Shown here piece by piece: positions 30,973 to 39,185 of a DNA stretch of 64,000 nucleotides. Both the position numbers and the translations under genes were made by a program. Under the pieces are notes generated by a model, which saw only the letters and a list, made by a program, of their open reading frames with translations, had not been told where the DNA came from and searched no databases. This stretch comes from Massilia pinisoli (GTDB lineage Bacteria; Pseudomonadota; Gammaproteobacteria; Burkholderiales; Burkholderiaceae_D), in contig NZ_JANUGW010000007.1 in NCBI RefSeq assembly GCF_024753285.1, positions 62,001-126,000 of the forward strand. Reading direction: 5' to 3'. How positions within the stretch are numbered: the first letter of the stretch is position 1; the number at the start of each line of letters is the position of its first letter.

Positions 30973-31517
30973 TCGAGGGTATCCGTGTCAAAGCCGGCCG
31001 GCAGCAGGCTGCGCACCCAGGCGCGGCCCGTGTAGGCGCGCATGTGGCCGGTCGATTCGATCGTCACGTCCGGGTTCGCGGCGCGGACCCAGTTGCGGCC
31101 CGCCTTCGGGTGGCGTGCGCTTTCGTTCGTGAGCGTGGTGAAATGCTGGCCCAGCAGGTCGCGCAGGTCGGGCAGGAACGGGCCGTTCCAGGTGACGGCG
31201 AATACGACGCCGTTCCTGCCCACGTATTCCCGCACCGTCGTGCCCGTCTCCAGCACCGTCGTGTTGACGGTGTAGCCGGCGGCCGCGGTACTGCCGGCTG
31301 CCGCCAGCGTCCTTGCCTGGTGCGCGCTCGTCGCGGCGGACAGCGCACTCGGCGCACGGCCCAGCGACGCGAAGCACGGCTGCGCCGTCAGTCCGGCGAC
31401 GAGGCCGGCGGTTGCCAACAAGGCAAGGTGGAAGGGGAAACGAGGGTGGACAGCGTGAACCGAAGAGGAAGAAGTGGAGGGGCCGCGCGATGCGACGCCA
31501 CCGGAAAACCGAGGCAT
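30969..31517 (-). CDS. DUF2844 domain protein, exported
   Basis: 182 residues with a long basic N-region and a hydrophobic signal (about 30-50, LALLATAGLVAGLTAQPCFA). The small DUF2844 domain (about 50-182) contains TTVREYVGRNGVVFAVTWNGP and FLPDLRDLLGQHF. The start at 31517 has AGGAG at the right spacing. It is coupled to the DUF3443 lipoprotein gene (4-base overlap). The pair probably acts at the cell envelope; no pathway can be assigned. Confidence 0.85.
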   Translation of the reverse strand: MPRFSGGVASRGPSTSSSSVHAVHPRFPFHLALLATAGLVAGLTAQPCFASLGRAPSALSAATSAHQARTLAAAGSTAAAGYTVNTTVLETGTTVREYVGRNGVVFAVTWNGPFLPDLRDLLGQHFTTLTNESARHPKAGRNWVRAANPDVTIESTGHMRAYTGRAWVRSLLPAGFDTDTLE

Positions 31518-31596
31518 GCAAGCTCCTGTCTGCAGAGATAGCTTGCAGTGTAGCGGTGTAACCGGTTGGGGCAGGGCGAAACTTTACAAGCACTTA

Positions 31597-31621
31597 CAAC
31601 ATATGTTGCGTAGTGGCAACA
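31597..31621. promoter_or_regulatory. Overlapping dyads between DUF2844 and DUF969 genes
   Basis: A perfect 12-bp palindrome CAACATATGTTG (31597-31608) overlaps a second inverted repeat, TGTTGC-N6-GCAACA (31604-31621). Both lie in the 203-base divergent gap, about 80-110 bases from each start. They are candidate operator sites; the binding protein is unknown. Confidence 0.4.
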
Positions 31622-31720
31622 GATTCGCTGATTCATTATTTCTGCACTGACGACTCCGCGACGAGCATCGGCTTGTCCGTAAGGTAAGATTCCGCACGCA
31701 ACCACAACCGCTGGAGGACC

Positions 31721-32410
31721 ATGCACACCGCCGTCAACCTGTGGCCGCTGCTCGGCATCGCCGTCGTCACCGCCGGATTCCTGTTGCGTCTCCATCCCGT
31801 GCTCGTCGTGATCGCCGCCTGCGGCGTGACCGGGTGGGCCGCGCACATGCCCGTCATGCACCTGCTGGAATCGCTCGGCCGTGCGTTCATCAAGACCCGC
31901 AACCTGCCGCTGATCCTGTTGCTGCCGCTGGCCGCCATCGGCCTGCTGGAGCGCTTCGGCCTGAAGGAGCATGCGCAGGCCAGCGTCGCGCGCATCCGCT
32001 CGGCGACGACGGGACGGCTGCTGACCGTCTACCTGCTGGCGCGCGAGGTCGCGGCCGCGTTCGGCCTCACGAGCCTGGGCGGCCACCCGAACATGGTGCG
32101 CCCGCTCGTCGCGCCGATGGCGGAGGCGGCGGCCGAGGCGCGCCACGGTACGCTGTCCGAGCCGCTGCGCCGGCACATCCGGGCAATGTGCGCCGCGACG
32201 GACAACGTCGGCCTGTTCTTCGGCGAGGACATCTTCGTCGCGTTCGGCGCCATCGTGCTGATGCAGACGATCCTCAAGGCCGAAGGGCTGGACGTCGATC
32301 CGATCCGCATGGCCTTGTGGGGCATCCCGACGGCGGTGAGCGCGTTCGTCATCCACGCGTGGAATCTGCGCCGGCTCGACGCGCGCATCCGGCGCGAGAC
32401 CGCGCGATGA
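31721..32410 (+). CDS. DUF969 family membrane protein
   Basis: 229 residues with at least four hydrophobic segments (about 5-22, 27-45, 65-83, 195-212). Conserved stretches include ARE-AAAFGLTSLGGHPNMVRPL and DNVGLFFGEDIFVAFGAI. DUF969 proteins are always found next to DUF979 proteins and look like half of a transporter. The stop overlaps the next start by 4 bases (ATGA). With pyroglutamyl peptidase in the same operon, the pair may take up pyroglutamyl peptides or 5-oxoproline (inference). Confidence 0.88.
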   Translation: MHTAVNLWPLLGIAVVTAGFLLRLHPVLVVIAACGVTGWAAHMPVMHLLESLGRAFIKTRNLPLILLLPLAAIGLLERFGLKEHAQASVARIRSATTGRLLTVYLLAREVAAAFGLTSLGGHPNMVRPLVAPMAEAAAEARHGTLSEPLRRHIRAMCAATDNVGLFFGEDIFVAFGAIVLMQTILKAEGLDVDPIRMALWGIPTAVSAFVIHAWNLRRLDARIRRETAR

Positions 32411-33363
32411 TCGTTTCGCTCGACATCTTTTACGTCCTGGTCGGCCTCTTGTTCGCGGCGACGGCCGTCATGACGGTGCGCGACAGGGCGAACCCGCGGC
32501 GCATGACGACGGCGCTGTTCTGGGGCCTGTACGCGCTCGTCTATTTGCTGGGCGAACGGCTGCCGCCGGCCGTCGCGGGCGTGCTGATGATCGTGATGGC
32601 GCTCGTCGCCGGCGCGGGCCTCGTGCGGCCCGGCCGCGCCGCCGTCGTGCCGGAGGCGGAGCGGCAAGCCAGCGCCGCCCGGCTGGGCAACCGGCTGCTC
32701 GTGCCGGCGCTGGCGATTCCCGCCGTGACGATGCTGGGTTCCGTCGCGCTGAAGGACGTCCATCTCGGCGCCCGCTTTTTGCTCGACCCGAACAATGTGA
32801 CGCTCGTCAGCATGGGCTGCGGCAGCGTCGCCGCGCTGGCGCTCGCGTGCGGGCTCACGCGCGCGACGCCGCTGCAGGGCGTGCGCGAGGCGCGCCGGCT
32901 GATCGACGCGATGAGCTGGGCCGTCGTGCTGCCGCACATGCTCGCGGTGCTCGGCCTGCTGTTTGCCGAGGCGGGCGTGGGCAAGGCCGTGGCGCACGTC
33001 GCGACCGCGTACCTGCCGCTCGATTCGCGCCTGCTCGCCTGCGCCGCATTCTGCGTGGGCATGGCATTATTTACCGTCGTGATGGGCAACGGCTTCGCCG
33101 CGTTTCCCGTCATCGCGGGCGGCATCGGGATTCCCGTGCTGGTCGGCGTCTACCATGCGAATCCCGCCGTGATGGCGGCGATCGGCATGTTCAGCGCCTA
33201 CTGCGGTACCCTGATGACGCCGATGGCTGCGAATTTCAACGTCGTGCCGGTGCTGCTGCTCGACCTGCCCGACAAGAATGCCGTGATCAAGGCCCAGTTG
33301 CCGACCGCGCTGCCGCTGCTGGGCGCGAATATCGTCCTGCTGTATTGTTTGATGTATCGATGA
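32407..33363 (+). CDS. DUF979 family membrane protein
   Basis: 318 residues with about nine hydrophobic segments. Conserved features are VVMGNGFAAFPVIAGGIGIP and FSAYCGTLMTPMAANFNVVP near the C-terminus, which resemble the re-entrant, Gly/Asn-rich motifs of ion-coupled carriers. It is the obligate partner of the upstream DUF969 protein, with coupled translation. The start at 32407 is set by the ATGA overlap. The pcp gene follows 7 bases later. Confidence 0.88.
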   Translation: MIVSLDIFYVLVGLLFAATAVMTVRDRANPRRMTTALFWGLYALVYLLGERLPPAVAGVLMIVMALVAGAGLVRPGRAAVVPEAERQASAARLGNRLLVPALAIPAVTMLGSVALKDVHLGARFLLDPNNVTLVSMGCGSVAALALACGLTRATPLQGVREARRLIDAMSWAVVLPHMLAVLGLLFAEAGVGKAVAHVATAYLPLDSRLLACAAFCVGMALFTVVMGNGFAAFPVIAGGIGIPVLVGVYHANPAVMAAIGMFSAYCGTLMTPMAANFNVVPVLLLDLPDKNAVIKAQLPTALPLLGANIVLLYCLMYR

Positions 33364-33370
33364 GGCGAAC

Positions 33371-34042
33371 ATGACCGCATCCACCACACCTGCTCCCGTC
33401 AAGACCGTGCTGCTGACCGGCTTCGATCCGTTCAACGGCGCCACCATCAACCCGTCGTGGGAAGCCGCGCGCGCGCTGGACGGCTGGTCCGGGCCCGGCT
33501 TCACCGTTAGCGCGCGCCAGCTGCCGTGCGAATTCGGCCGCGCCACCGACGTCCTGCGCGACGCCGTGGCGGAGGTCAAGCCCCACGTCGTGATCGCCGT
33601 CGGGCAGGCCGGCGGCCGCTCCGAGATCTCGCTGGAACGCGTGGCCATCAACATCGACGACGCGTCCATCCGCGACAACGCGGGTGCGCAACCCGTCGAC
33701 ACGCCCATCGTGGCCGACGGCCCGCCCGCCTATTTCAGCACCTTGCCCCTCAAGGCCATCGTGAAGGCGCTGCGCCTGCGCGGCTTTCCGGCCAGCGTGT
33801 CGCAGACGGCCGGCACGTACGTCTGCAACCACGTGTTCTACGGCTTGATGCACCATGCGGCCGGACAGCCGCTGAAGGCCGGCTTCATCCACGTGCCGTT
33901 CCTGCCCGAGCAGGCGGCCGACCGGCCGGAGCGGCCGCCGTCGATGGCGCTGCGCGACATCGTCGACGCGCTGCGCATCGCGGTGGAGGTGGCGGTGGTC
34001 ATGGAGACGGATACGCGCGAAGTGGGCGGCGCCACGCATTGA
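33371..34042 (+). CDS. pcp: Pyroglutamyl-peptidase I
   Basis: 223 residues, family C15. It removes N-terminal pyroglutamate from peptides in the cytoplasm. The catalytic triad is visible: Glu in ISLERVAIN, Cys in GTYVCNHVFYG and His in AGFIHVPFLPEQ. The N-terminal motif LLTGFDPFNG is also family-typical. It is last in the DUF969-DUF979-pcp operon, so uptake and cleavage of pyroglutamyl peptides is a reasonable joint role. Confidence 0.95.
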   Translation: MTASTTPAPVKTVLLTGFDPFNGATINPSWEAARALDGWSGPGFTVSARQLPCEFGRATDVLRDAVAEVKPHVVIAVGQAGGRSEISLERVAINIDDASIRDNAGAQPVDTPIVADGPPAYFSTLPLKAIVKALRLRGFPASVSQTAGTYVCNHVFYGLMHHAAGQPLKAGFIHVPFLPEQAADRPERPPSMALRDIVDALRIAVEVAVVMETDTREVGGATH

Positions 34043-34061
34043 CGCCCCGGGTCACGGGGCG
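34043..34061. terminator. Bidirectional hairpin between pcp and LysR gene ends
   Basis: CGCCCCG pairs with CGGGGCG around a 5-base loop. The hairpin starts at the base after the pcp stop codon and covers the LysR stop codon on the other strand. No T-run; probably a weak, shared terminator between converging genes. Confidence 0.4.
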
Positions 34062-34975
34062 GCACGCGCCACGTCCTCGATCACGCCCATCAACCAGTGC
34101 AGCGCGGCGTCGTCGTCGCGCCGTGCATGCCACCCCATCGAGACGGTGAAGCGGTCCAGCGCGACGGGCACCGCACTCGACGCGAGCTGTCCCGCCGCGG
34201 CCCAACGGTCGGCCAGCACCTCCGGGACCGTCGCCACGATGGCGCTCGCAGCGAGCACGCCGGGCACCGACGAGAAGCGCGGTGTCGTGTAGCGCACCTC
34301 GCGGCGCAGCCCGAGCCCGGCCAGCACCGCGTCGGTCGGGCCCTCGACGGCGCCCCGGTAGCTCACCAGCAGGTGCGGCACCGCGACGTACTGCGCCAGG
34401 GTCACCTCGCCCTTGAACGGCAGCTGGCGCGGGTCGTAGACGCAGCGGAATCCCATCGCGCGCAGCGGCCGCAGGCGCTGCCAGCGCGGTCCGGGACGCA
34501 TGGCTGCCACGCCGAGTTCGATCTCGTCCTTGTCCAGCATGTCGCTGACGGCGAACGGATTGCTTTCCTTGAGCACGATGCGCACGTGCGGCGCCTGCTC
34601 GCGTACGCGTGCGAGCAGGGCGGGCATCAGCCAGTGCTCGACCCAGTCCGGCATCCCGACGACGAACAGCCGCTCGGCGCTGGCCGGGTCGAAGGCCGGC
34701 GGTACGGCGATCGCCTGTTGCAGCATCGTCAGCGCGGGCGCGATGGCGGCTTCCAGTTCGAGTGCACGCGGGGTCGGTTCCATGCCGCGCGTGCCGCGCA
34801 CGAGCAACTCGTCGCCGAACAACTGGCGCAGGCGTGCCAGCGCCCCACTGACGGCCGGCTGGCCAAGGAACAGTTTGTGGGCGGCGGCCGACACGCTGCG
34901 CTCGCGCATCAGTACGAGGAACGTCACCATAAGGTTCAGGTCGACGCCTCTAAAATCATTTTCGCTGATTCCCAT
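34052..34975 (-). CDS. LysR-type transcriptional regulator
   Basis: 307 residues. The winged helix-turn-helix lies at about 11-70 (DLNLMVTFLVLMRERSVSAAAH and GQPAVSGALARLRQLFGDELLVRG) and the effector-binding domain at about 95-300. The N-terminus is of the NodD/LeuO-like subgroup. It diverges from the metallo-beta-lactamase-fold hydrolase gene across a 77-base gap, with AT-rich ATCGATTTGATTGAT inside, and is therefore its probable regulator. Confidence 0.92.
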   Translation of the reverse strand: MGISENDFRGVDLNLMVTFLVLMRERSVSAAAHKLFLGQPAVSGALARLRQLFGDELLVRGTRGMEPTPRALELEAAIAPALTMLQQAIAVPPAFDPASAERLFVVGMPDWVEHWLMPALLARVREQAPHVRIVLKESNPFAVSDMLDKDEIELGVAAMRPGPRWQRLRPLRAMGFRCVYDPRQLPFKGEVTLAQYVAVPHLLVSYRGAVEGPTDAVLAGLGLRREVRYTTPRFSSVPGVLAASAIVATVPEVLADRWAAAGQLASSAVPVALDRFTVSMGWHARRDDDAALHWLMGVIEDVARAAP

Positions 34976-35052
34976 GATCTCGATAATCGATTTGATTGAT
35001 GTGGTGCGCTATTGGATCATGGATGCATCGTTCAACACCAGAGGAGTCCACC

Positions 35053-36027
35053 ATGACCAAGCTTTCGACCATCCTGCCACCCCTGTTCCTGACCGCCACG
35101 GCGCTGCTGGCAACGCCAGCCTGGCTGCCGGCGGCGCACGCGGCCGCACCGCAGGTGCGTACCCAGGCGCCCGGCTTTTATCGCGTTCTGCTGGGCGACG
35201 TCGAAATCACCGCGCTGTCGGACGGCACCGTGACCATCCCTCTCGACACGCTGCTGACGAACACCGGCGCGGCCCATGTGAAAGGCGTGCTGGCCACCCA
35301 CCATCTCGGCACGCAGGTCGAGACGTCGATCAATGCCTATCTCGTCAACACCGGCAAGCGGCTGGTGCTCATCGACACGGGCGCCGGCGCCAGCTTCGGG
35401 ACGCACGGCGGCCACCTGGCGGACAGCATCCGCGCCGCCGGCTACCGGCCGGAAGACGTCGACACCGTGCTGCTCACGCACATCCACGGCGACCACTCGA
35501 ATGGCCTGACGATCGACGGCAAGGCCGTGCTGCCCAATGCGGAAGTGGTCGTGGCGAAGCGCGAAGCGGACGCCTGGCTCGATCCGGCCAACCGCACCAA
35601 GGTGCGTCCGGACAGCGTCCACGTCATCGATGAAGCGTTGGCGGCATTCGCGCCTTACCGGCAGGCGGGCCGGGTCCGCACGTTCGACGGTCCCGGCGAG
35701 GTGGTGCCCGGCATCCGCGCCGTGCCGGCACCGGGGCATACGCCGGGCCACACCGTGTACGAATTGACGGGCGGCGGCCAGACGATGCGCTTCGTGGGCG
35801 ACACGCTGCATGCGAAGGACGTGCAGATGGCCGAGCCGCAGGTGACGATCCGGTTCGACGAAGACGCGAACGCGGCGCGGCGCCAGCGCGAGGCCTTGTT
35901 CGCGGATGCCGCCGCGCGCGGGATCATCGTGGCCGCGGCACACACTCCGTTCCCCGGCCTGGGCTACATCGAGCGCAACGGGAGCGCCTATACGTGGGCG
36001 CCGCTGAATTACAGCTCCCTGCGTTGA
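35053..36027 (+). CDS. Exported metallo-beta-lactamase-fold hydrolase
   Basis: 324 residues with a signal peptide (about 1-29, AWLPAAHAA). The metal-binding motif is LLTHIHGDHSNGL (HxHxDH); further ligands are probably His in APGHTPGHT, Asp in FVGDTLH and His in AAAHTPFPG. The order and length match periplasmic MBL-fold hydrolases such as quorum-quenching lactonases and organophosphate-hydrolase-like enzymes; the substrate cannot be assigned. The start at 35053 is chosen over an upstream ATG at 34996 because GAGGAG is at 35041 and the signal peptide begins here. Probably controlled by the divergent LysR protein. Confidence 0.88.
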   Translation: MTKLSTILPPLFLTATALLATPAWLPAAHAAAPQVRTQAPGFYRVLLGDVEITALSDGTVTIPLDTLLTNTGAAHVKGVLATHHLGTQVETSINAYLVNTGKRLVLIDTGAGASFGTHGGHLADSIRAAGYRPEDVDTVLLTHIHGDHSNGLTIDGKAVLPNAEVVVAKREADAWLDPANRTKVRPDSVHVIDEALAAFAPYRQAGRVRTFDGPGEVVPGIRAVPAPGHTPGHTVYELTGGGQTMRFVGDTLHAKDVQMAEPQVTIRFDEDANAARRQREALFADAAARGIIVAAAHTPFPGLGYIERNGSAYTWAPLNYSSLR

Positions 36028-36031
36028 CGGC

Positions 36032-36934
36032 TTACTCGCCCGCCGGATTCAGGATGTTGAGGAACGCCCGTACGACGGGCGCATCGTCCTGCGTCGGGTA
36101 GCTGATGTAGAGATTGGCCGACGGCGGATTCGTGCGGATCGGCAGGAAGCGCACACCCGGCCAGCCGATGCGGCTCGTCGTCGACGGCATCAGTGCCACG
36201 CCGAGCCCTGCGCCCACCATCGCGAGCAGCGTCTGCGGCTCGGCCGCTTCCTGGAAGATCGTCGGCTGGAAGCCCGCGTTGACGCAGCACTGGATCAGGT
36301 AGCGCGGCTCGGCCGACTGGTCCAGGTGCAGGGTCAGCATCGGTTCGTGGGCGATGTCGATCAGCTCGATGGCGCTCTGCTGCGCGAGCGGGTGCTGGTC
36401 GCTGATCGCGACGCACACGTCCTCGCGGAAGCACAGTTCCTGGCGCAGGCCCGCATTCCTCAGCATGTCCTCGTCGATTTTCGGTTCGCGCCAGAAGCCG
36501 ACGTCGATCTGCTTGCCGCGCAGCGCATCCCACTGGTCGTTCGGACCCAGCTCGTGGATGGTCCACGTCACGCGCGGGAACTGGCTCTGGAACTGTTCCA
36601 GCAGACCGGGGATCGGGCCCCACATCGCGGAGCCCACGATGCCCACGCGCAGGCGTCCCACCTCGCCGCGGTCGATCTGGCGGATCGTGTCGATGGTCAT
36701 GCGCATGCGGCCCAGCAGGTCGGCCGCCTCGTGCATCAGCGCCTTGCCGGCCACGGTCAGCTCGAAGCTGCGCGTCGTGCGCGCGAACAGGCGCACGCCC
36801 AGCTCACTCTCCAGCTTCATGATCTGCTGCGACAGCGGGGGCTGCGAGATGTGCAGGCGCTCGGCCGCGCGCGAAAAGCTCTTTTCTTCGGCCACCGCCA
36901 GGAAGTATTTCAGCTGCTTCAGGTCGATCGACAT
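36032..36934 (-). CDS. LysR-type transcriptional regulator next to psuKG
   Basis: 300 residues. The N-terminal DNA-binding domain (about 1-60) opens MSIDLKQLKYFLAVAEEKSF with SQPPLSQQIMKLESELGVRLF. The effector domain covers about 90-295 and is of the CatM/BenM-like type. It starts 7 bases after psuG on the same strand, so it is probably the third gene of a psuK-psuG-lysR transcript. A start at 36997 would run into psuG and has no SD, so 36934 is used. Its target may be the psu genes or another nucleoside gene set. Confidence 0.9.
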   Translation of the reverse strand: MSIDLKQLKYFLAVAEEKSFSRAAERLHISQPPLSQQIMKLESELGVRLFARTTRSFELTVAGKALMHEAADLLGRMRMTIDTIRQIDRGEVGRLRVGIVGSAMWGPIPGLLEQFQSQFPRVTWTIHELGPNDQWDALRGKQIDVGFWREPKIDEDMLRNAGLRQELCFREDVCVAISDQHPLAQQSAIELIDIAHEPMLTLHLDQSAEPRYLIQCCVNAGFQPTIFQEAAEPQTLLAMVGAGLGVALMPSTTSRIGWPGVRFLPIRTNPPSANLYISYPTQDDAPVVRAFLNILNPAGE

Positions 36935-36941
36935 GATGGTC

Positions 36942-37862
36942 TCACACGTGGGCGGCCGCGTGCAGCGCCACCGCGAGGCGCGCGCCGACGAGCGCATTGT
37001 TCTTCACGAGCGCGATGTTGGTGGCGAGGCTGCGGCCGCCCGTCAGGTCCTTGATGCGGGCGAGCAGGAACGGCGTCACGGCCTTGCCTTTCACGCCCTG
37101 CGCATCCGCCTCGCGCAGCGCCTGCGCGATGATGCCGCCGATCTCGTCGTTCCGCAGCGCGGATTCCACCGGCACCGGATTGCTGACGACGACGCCGCCC
37201 GTCAGGCCCAGCTGCCACTTGGTGCGGATGAAGCGGGCCTGCTGTGCCTGCGTGTCGAGCTGGAAGTCCGCATTGAAACCGGATTCGCGCGTGAAGAACG
37301 CGGGGAAGCCCGGCTGGCCGACGCTCACGACCGGGACGCCGTGCGTTTCCAGGTATTCCAGGGTGAGGCCGATGTCGAGGATCGATTTCACGCCCGCGCA
37401 CACGACGGCGACGTTCGTACGCGCCAGTTCCTGCAGGTCCGCCGAGATGTCGAAGCTCGTCTCGGCGCCGCGGTGCACGCCGCCGATGCCGCCCGTGACG
37501 AACACCTCGATGCCGGCCAGCGCCGCGCAGATCATCGTCGCGGCCACGGTCGTCGCGCCCAGCTTTTTCTCGGCCAGCACGTACGCGAGGTCGCGCCGGC
37601 TGACCTTCAGCGCGTCGTGCGCGTTGCCCAGCTGTTCGAGCTGGGCGTCGGACAGGCCCACGCAGATCCTGCCGTCGATGAGGGCGATCGTGGCGGGCAC
37701 GGCGCCCGCGTCGCGGATGACCTGCTCGACCTCGCGCGCCGTCTGCACGTTCTGCGGGTAGGGCATGCCGTGCGAGATGATCGTCGACTCGAGCGCGACG
37801 ACGGGCTTGCCGGCCGCGCGCGCGGCCGCCACTTCGGGGGAAAACTGGAGGAAGGCTTGCAT
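36942..37862 (-). CDS. psuG: Pseudouridine-5'-phosphate glycosidase
   Basis: 306 residues. PsuG splits pseudouridine-5'-phosphate into uracil and ribose-5-phosphate. Family motifs are VVALESTIISHGMPYPQN near the N-terminus, KVSRRDLAYVLAEKKLGATT, FVTGGIGGVHRG and the SNPVPVE/KAVTPFLLARI segments. It begins 2 bases after psuK. The uracil formed can enter the reductive pathway encoded at 54-64 kb. Confidence 0.96.
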   Translation of the reverse strand: MQAFLQFSPEVAAARAAGKPVVALESTIISHGMPYPQNVQTAREVEQVIRDAGAVPATIALIDGRICVGLSDAQLEQLGNAHDALKVSRRDLAYVLAEKKLGATTVAATMICAALAGIEVFVTGGIGGVHRGAETSFDISADLQELARTNVAVVCAGVKSILDIGLTLEYLETHGVPVVSVGQPGFPAFFTRESGFNADFQLDTQAQQARFIRTKWQLGLTGGVVVSNPVPVESALRNDEIGGIIAQALREADAQGVKGKAVTPFLLARIKDLTGGRSLATNIALVKNNALVGARLAVALHAAAHV

Positions 37863-37864
37863 GT

Positions 37865-38980
37865 TCAGTCCTGTGAAAGCAAAGGATGTTCGGTGGCGAG
37901 GCTGTCCGGCCCCAGGCCCGGGTGCACGGTCTCGGGCACGCTCAAGGTGAGCGACGACAGGTGCAGGCCGCGCCGGCACGCGAGCACGAGGTCGTCGGCA
38001 CCGTCGTCCTGCACGAGCGACCAGCAGACGGCCGCGGCGAACGCGTCGCCGGCGCCCGTCACGTCGACGACGCTTGCCGCCGGCGCGGGCAGGTCGACGA
38101 TGCCGCCGCCCGCGGTGACGAGCACGCCGCGCGCGCCGCGCGTGACGATCACGTCGCGCGCGCCCTGCGCCTGCACGTCGCGCATGGCGGTGCCGATCGC
38201 ATCGTCGTCAGGCAGCGGGCGCCCGACGCGGGCCGCCAGTTCGCCGGCGTTCAGGATCAGCAGGCGCACGCCGGCCAGATCGGCGGGCAGGCGCGCCATC
38301 TTCGGTTCGGACACGGCCACGAGCACGAGCGGCGTGCCGGCGCGGCGTGCCTGCGCGGCGAGGGCGGCGACGGTGTCCTGCGGCAGGTTCAGGTCGGCCA
38401 CGACGAGGCCCGCGCCCGCGAGCTGTGCCTGGCGCGCATCGATGAACGCCGGCTCCATGCGGTCGTACAATGCCATGTCGGCCAGCGCGACGACCATTTC
38501 GCCGTCCCGGTCCAGCACGGCCGTGTACGTGCCGCTGCAGCAGCCTTCGAGGCGCAGCGCGCCGCGTACGTCGATGCCGAGGGTTTCCGCATGGTCGAGC
38601 AGGGCGGCGCCGGACGAATCGGTCCCGATGGCCGTCAGCAGGGCGACCGTCGTGCCGAGGCGCGCGAGGTTTTCCGCGATATTGCGTGCCACGCCGCCGA
38701 ACGATTCGCTCTGGCTGGCCGGGTTCGACGTGCGCAGCGCGATGGCGTCGACGGAACGGAGCTTGCGGTCGAGGTTGGCCGCGCCCACGCAGACGACGGG
38801 GCGGCGGTCCGGCAGCACGTAGGCGCGTCCCAGCAGCTTGCGCTCGCGGATCAGGCCCGCGATATAGCCGGCGACTGCCGAGCGCGACAGCCCGAGCTGG
38901 TTCGCCAGCTCCTGCTGCGAGATGAACGGGTTCGCGCGGATGGCCTCGTACAGCTGTTGTTTCTTCGACGGTTCGGTCAC
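37865..38980 (-). CDS. psuK: Pseudouridine kinase with N-terminal helix-turn-helix domain
   Basis: 371 residues. An N-terminal winged HTH (about 1-58, ISQQELANQLGLSRSAVAGYIAGLI) is fused to a PfkB-type kinase (about 60-365). The kinase domain has the SFGGVARNIAENLARLG entry motif and the C-terminal signature DVTGAGDAFAAAV with the catalytic Asp. It phosphorylates pseudouridine for PsuG. The fused HTH means the kinase could also be a DNA-binding regulator, and tandem 12-bp dyads lie 14-47 bases upstream of its own start (38994-39027), which fits autoregulation. Confidence 0.93.
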   Translation of the reverse strand: MTEPSKKQQLYEAIRANPFISQQELANQLGLSRSAVAGYIAGLIRERKLLGRAYVLPDRRPVVCVGAANLDRKLRSVDAIALRTSNPASQSESFGGVARNIAENLARLGTTVALLTAIGTDSSGAALLDHAETLGIDVRGALRLEGCCSGTYTAVLDRDGEMVVALADMALYDRMEPAFIDARQAQLAGAGLVVADLNLPQDTVAALAAQARRAGTPLVLVAVSEPKMARLPADLAGVRLLILNAGELAARVGRPLPDDDAIGTAMRDVQAQGARDVIVTRGARGVLVTAGGGIVDLPAPAASVVDVTGAGDAFAAAVCWSLVQDDGADDLVLACRRGLHLSSLTLSVPETVHPGLGPDSLATEHPLLSQD

Positions 38981-38993
38981 GGTTGGAGATGGG

Positions 38994-39027
38994 TTAAACT
39001 TTTGTTTTTAATCTTAAACATTTGTTT
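38994..39027 (-). promoter_or_regulatory. Tandem operator-like dyads upstream of psuK
   Basis: Two 14-base direct repeats TTAAAC(A/T)TTTGTTT lie at 38994-39007 and 39014-39027, 20 bases start to start, so they face the same side of the helix. On the psuK strand the distal copy contains the dyad AAACA-AA-TGTTT and the proximal one AAAC-AAAA-GTTT. They overlap the expected promoter of psuK, and the HTH of PsuK itself is the obvious candidate binder. Confidence 0.6.
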
Positions 39028-39063
39028 GGTCGCGGTCAACGCGTTCGCAACCAGTCTAGCGCG

Positions 39064-39088
39064 GATTTATACTGTGAAGATATAAATC
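39064..39088. promoter_or_regulatory. Inverted repeat GATTTATA-N9-TATAAATC upstream of the PNP operon
   Basis: Perfect 8-bp arms separated by 9 bases (centre to centre 17), about 100 bases before the PNP start. It is a candidate operator or activator site for the nucleoside operon. No DeoR or CytR homologue is in the window apart from the HTH of PsuK. Confidence 0.5.
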
Positions 39089-39099
39089 GACCAGAAAAA

Positions 39100-39116
39100 T
39101 GGTATTTGCCATACCA
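39100..39116. promoter_or_regulatory. Inverted repeat TGGTAT-N5-ATACCA upstream of the PNP operon
   Basis: Perfect 6-bp arms with a 5-base spacer (TTGCC), 11 bases after the preceding dyad. Its different sequence suggests a second regulator acting on the same promoter. Confidence 0.45.
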
Positions 39117-39185
39117 ATCGACAATCATGCATAGTTGCCACATTTCGGTGCACCGCCGCGCCTCATCCTCGACCAGACCGCGACA

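Noticed and set aside
34976..35052. Relation of ATCGAT sequences in the LysR/MBL gap to the GTTATCGATAAC sites of the polysaccharide locus
   Set aside because: The gap contains CGATAATCGAT but not the TATCGATA core; similarity is limited to common AT-rich hexamers.
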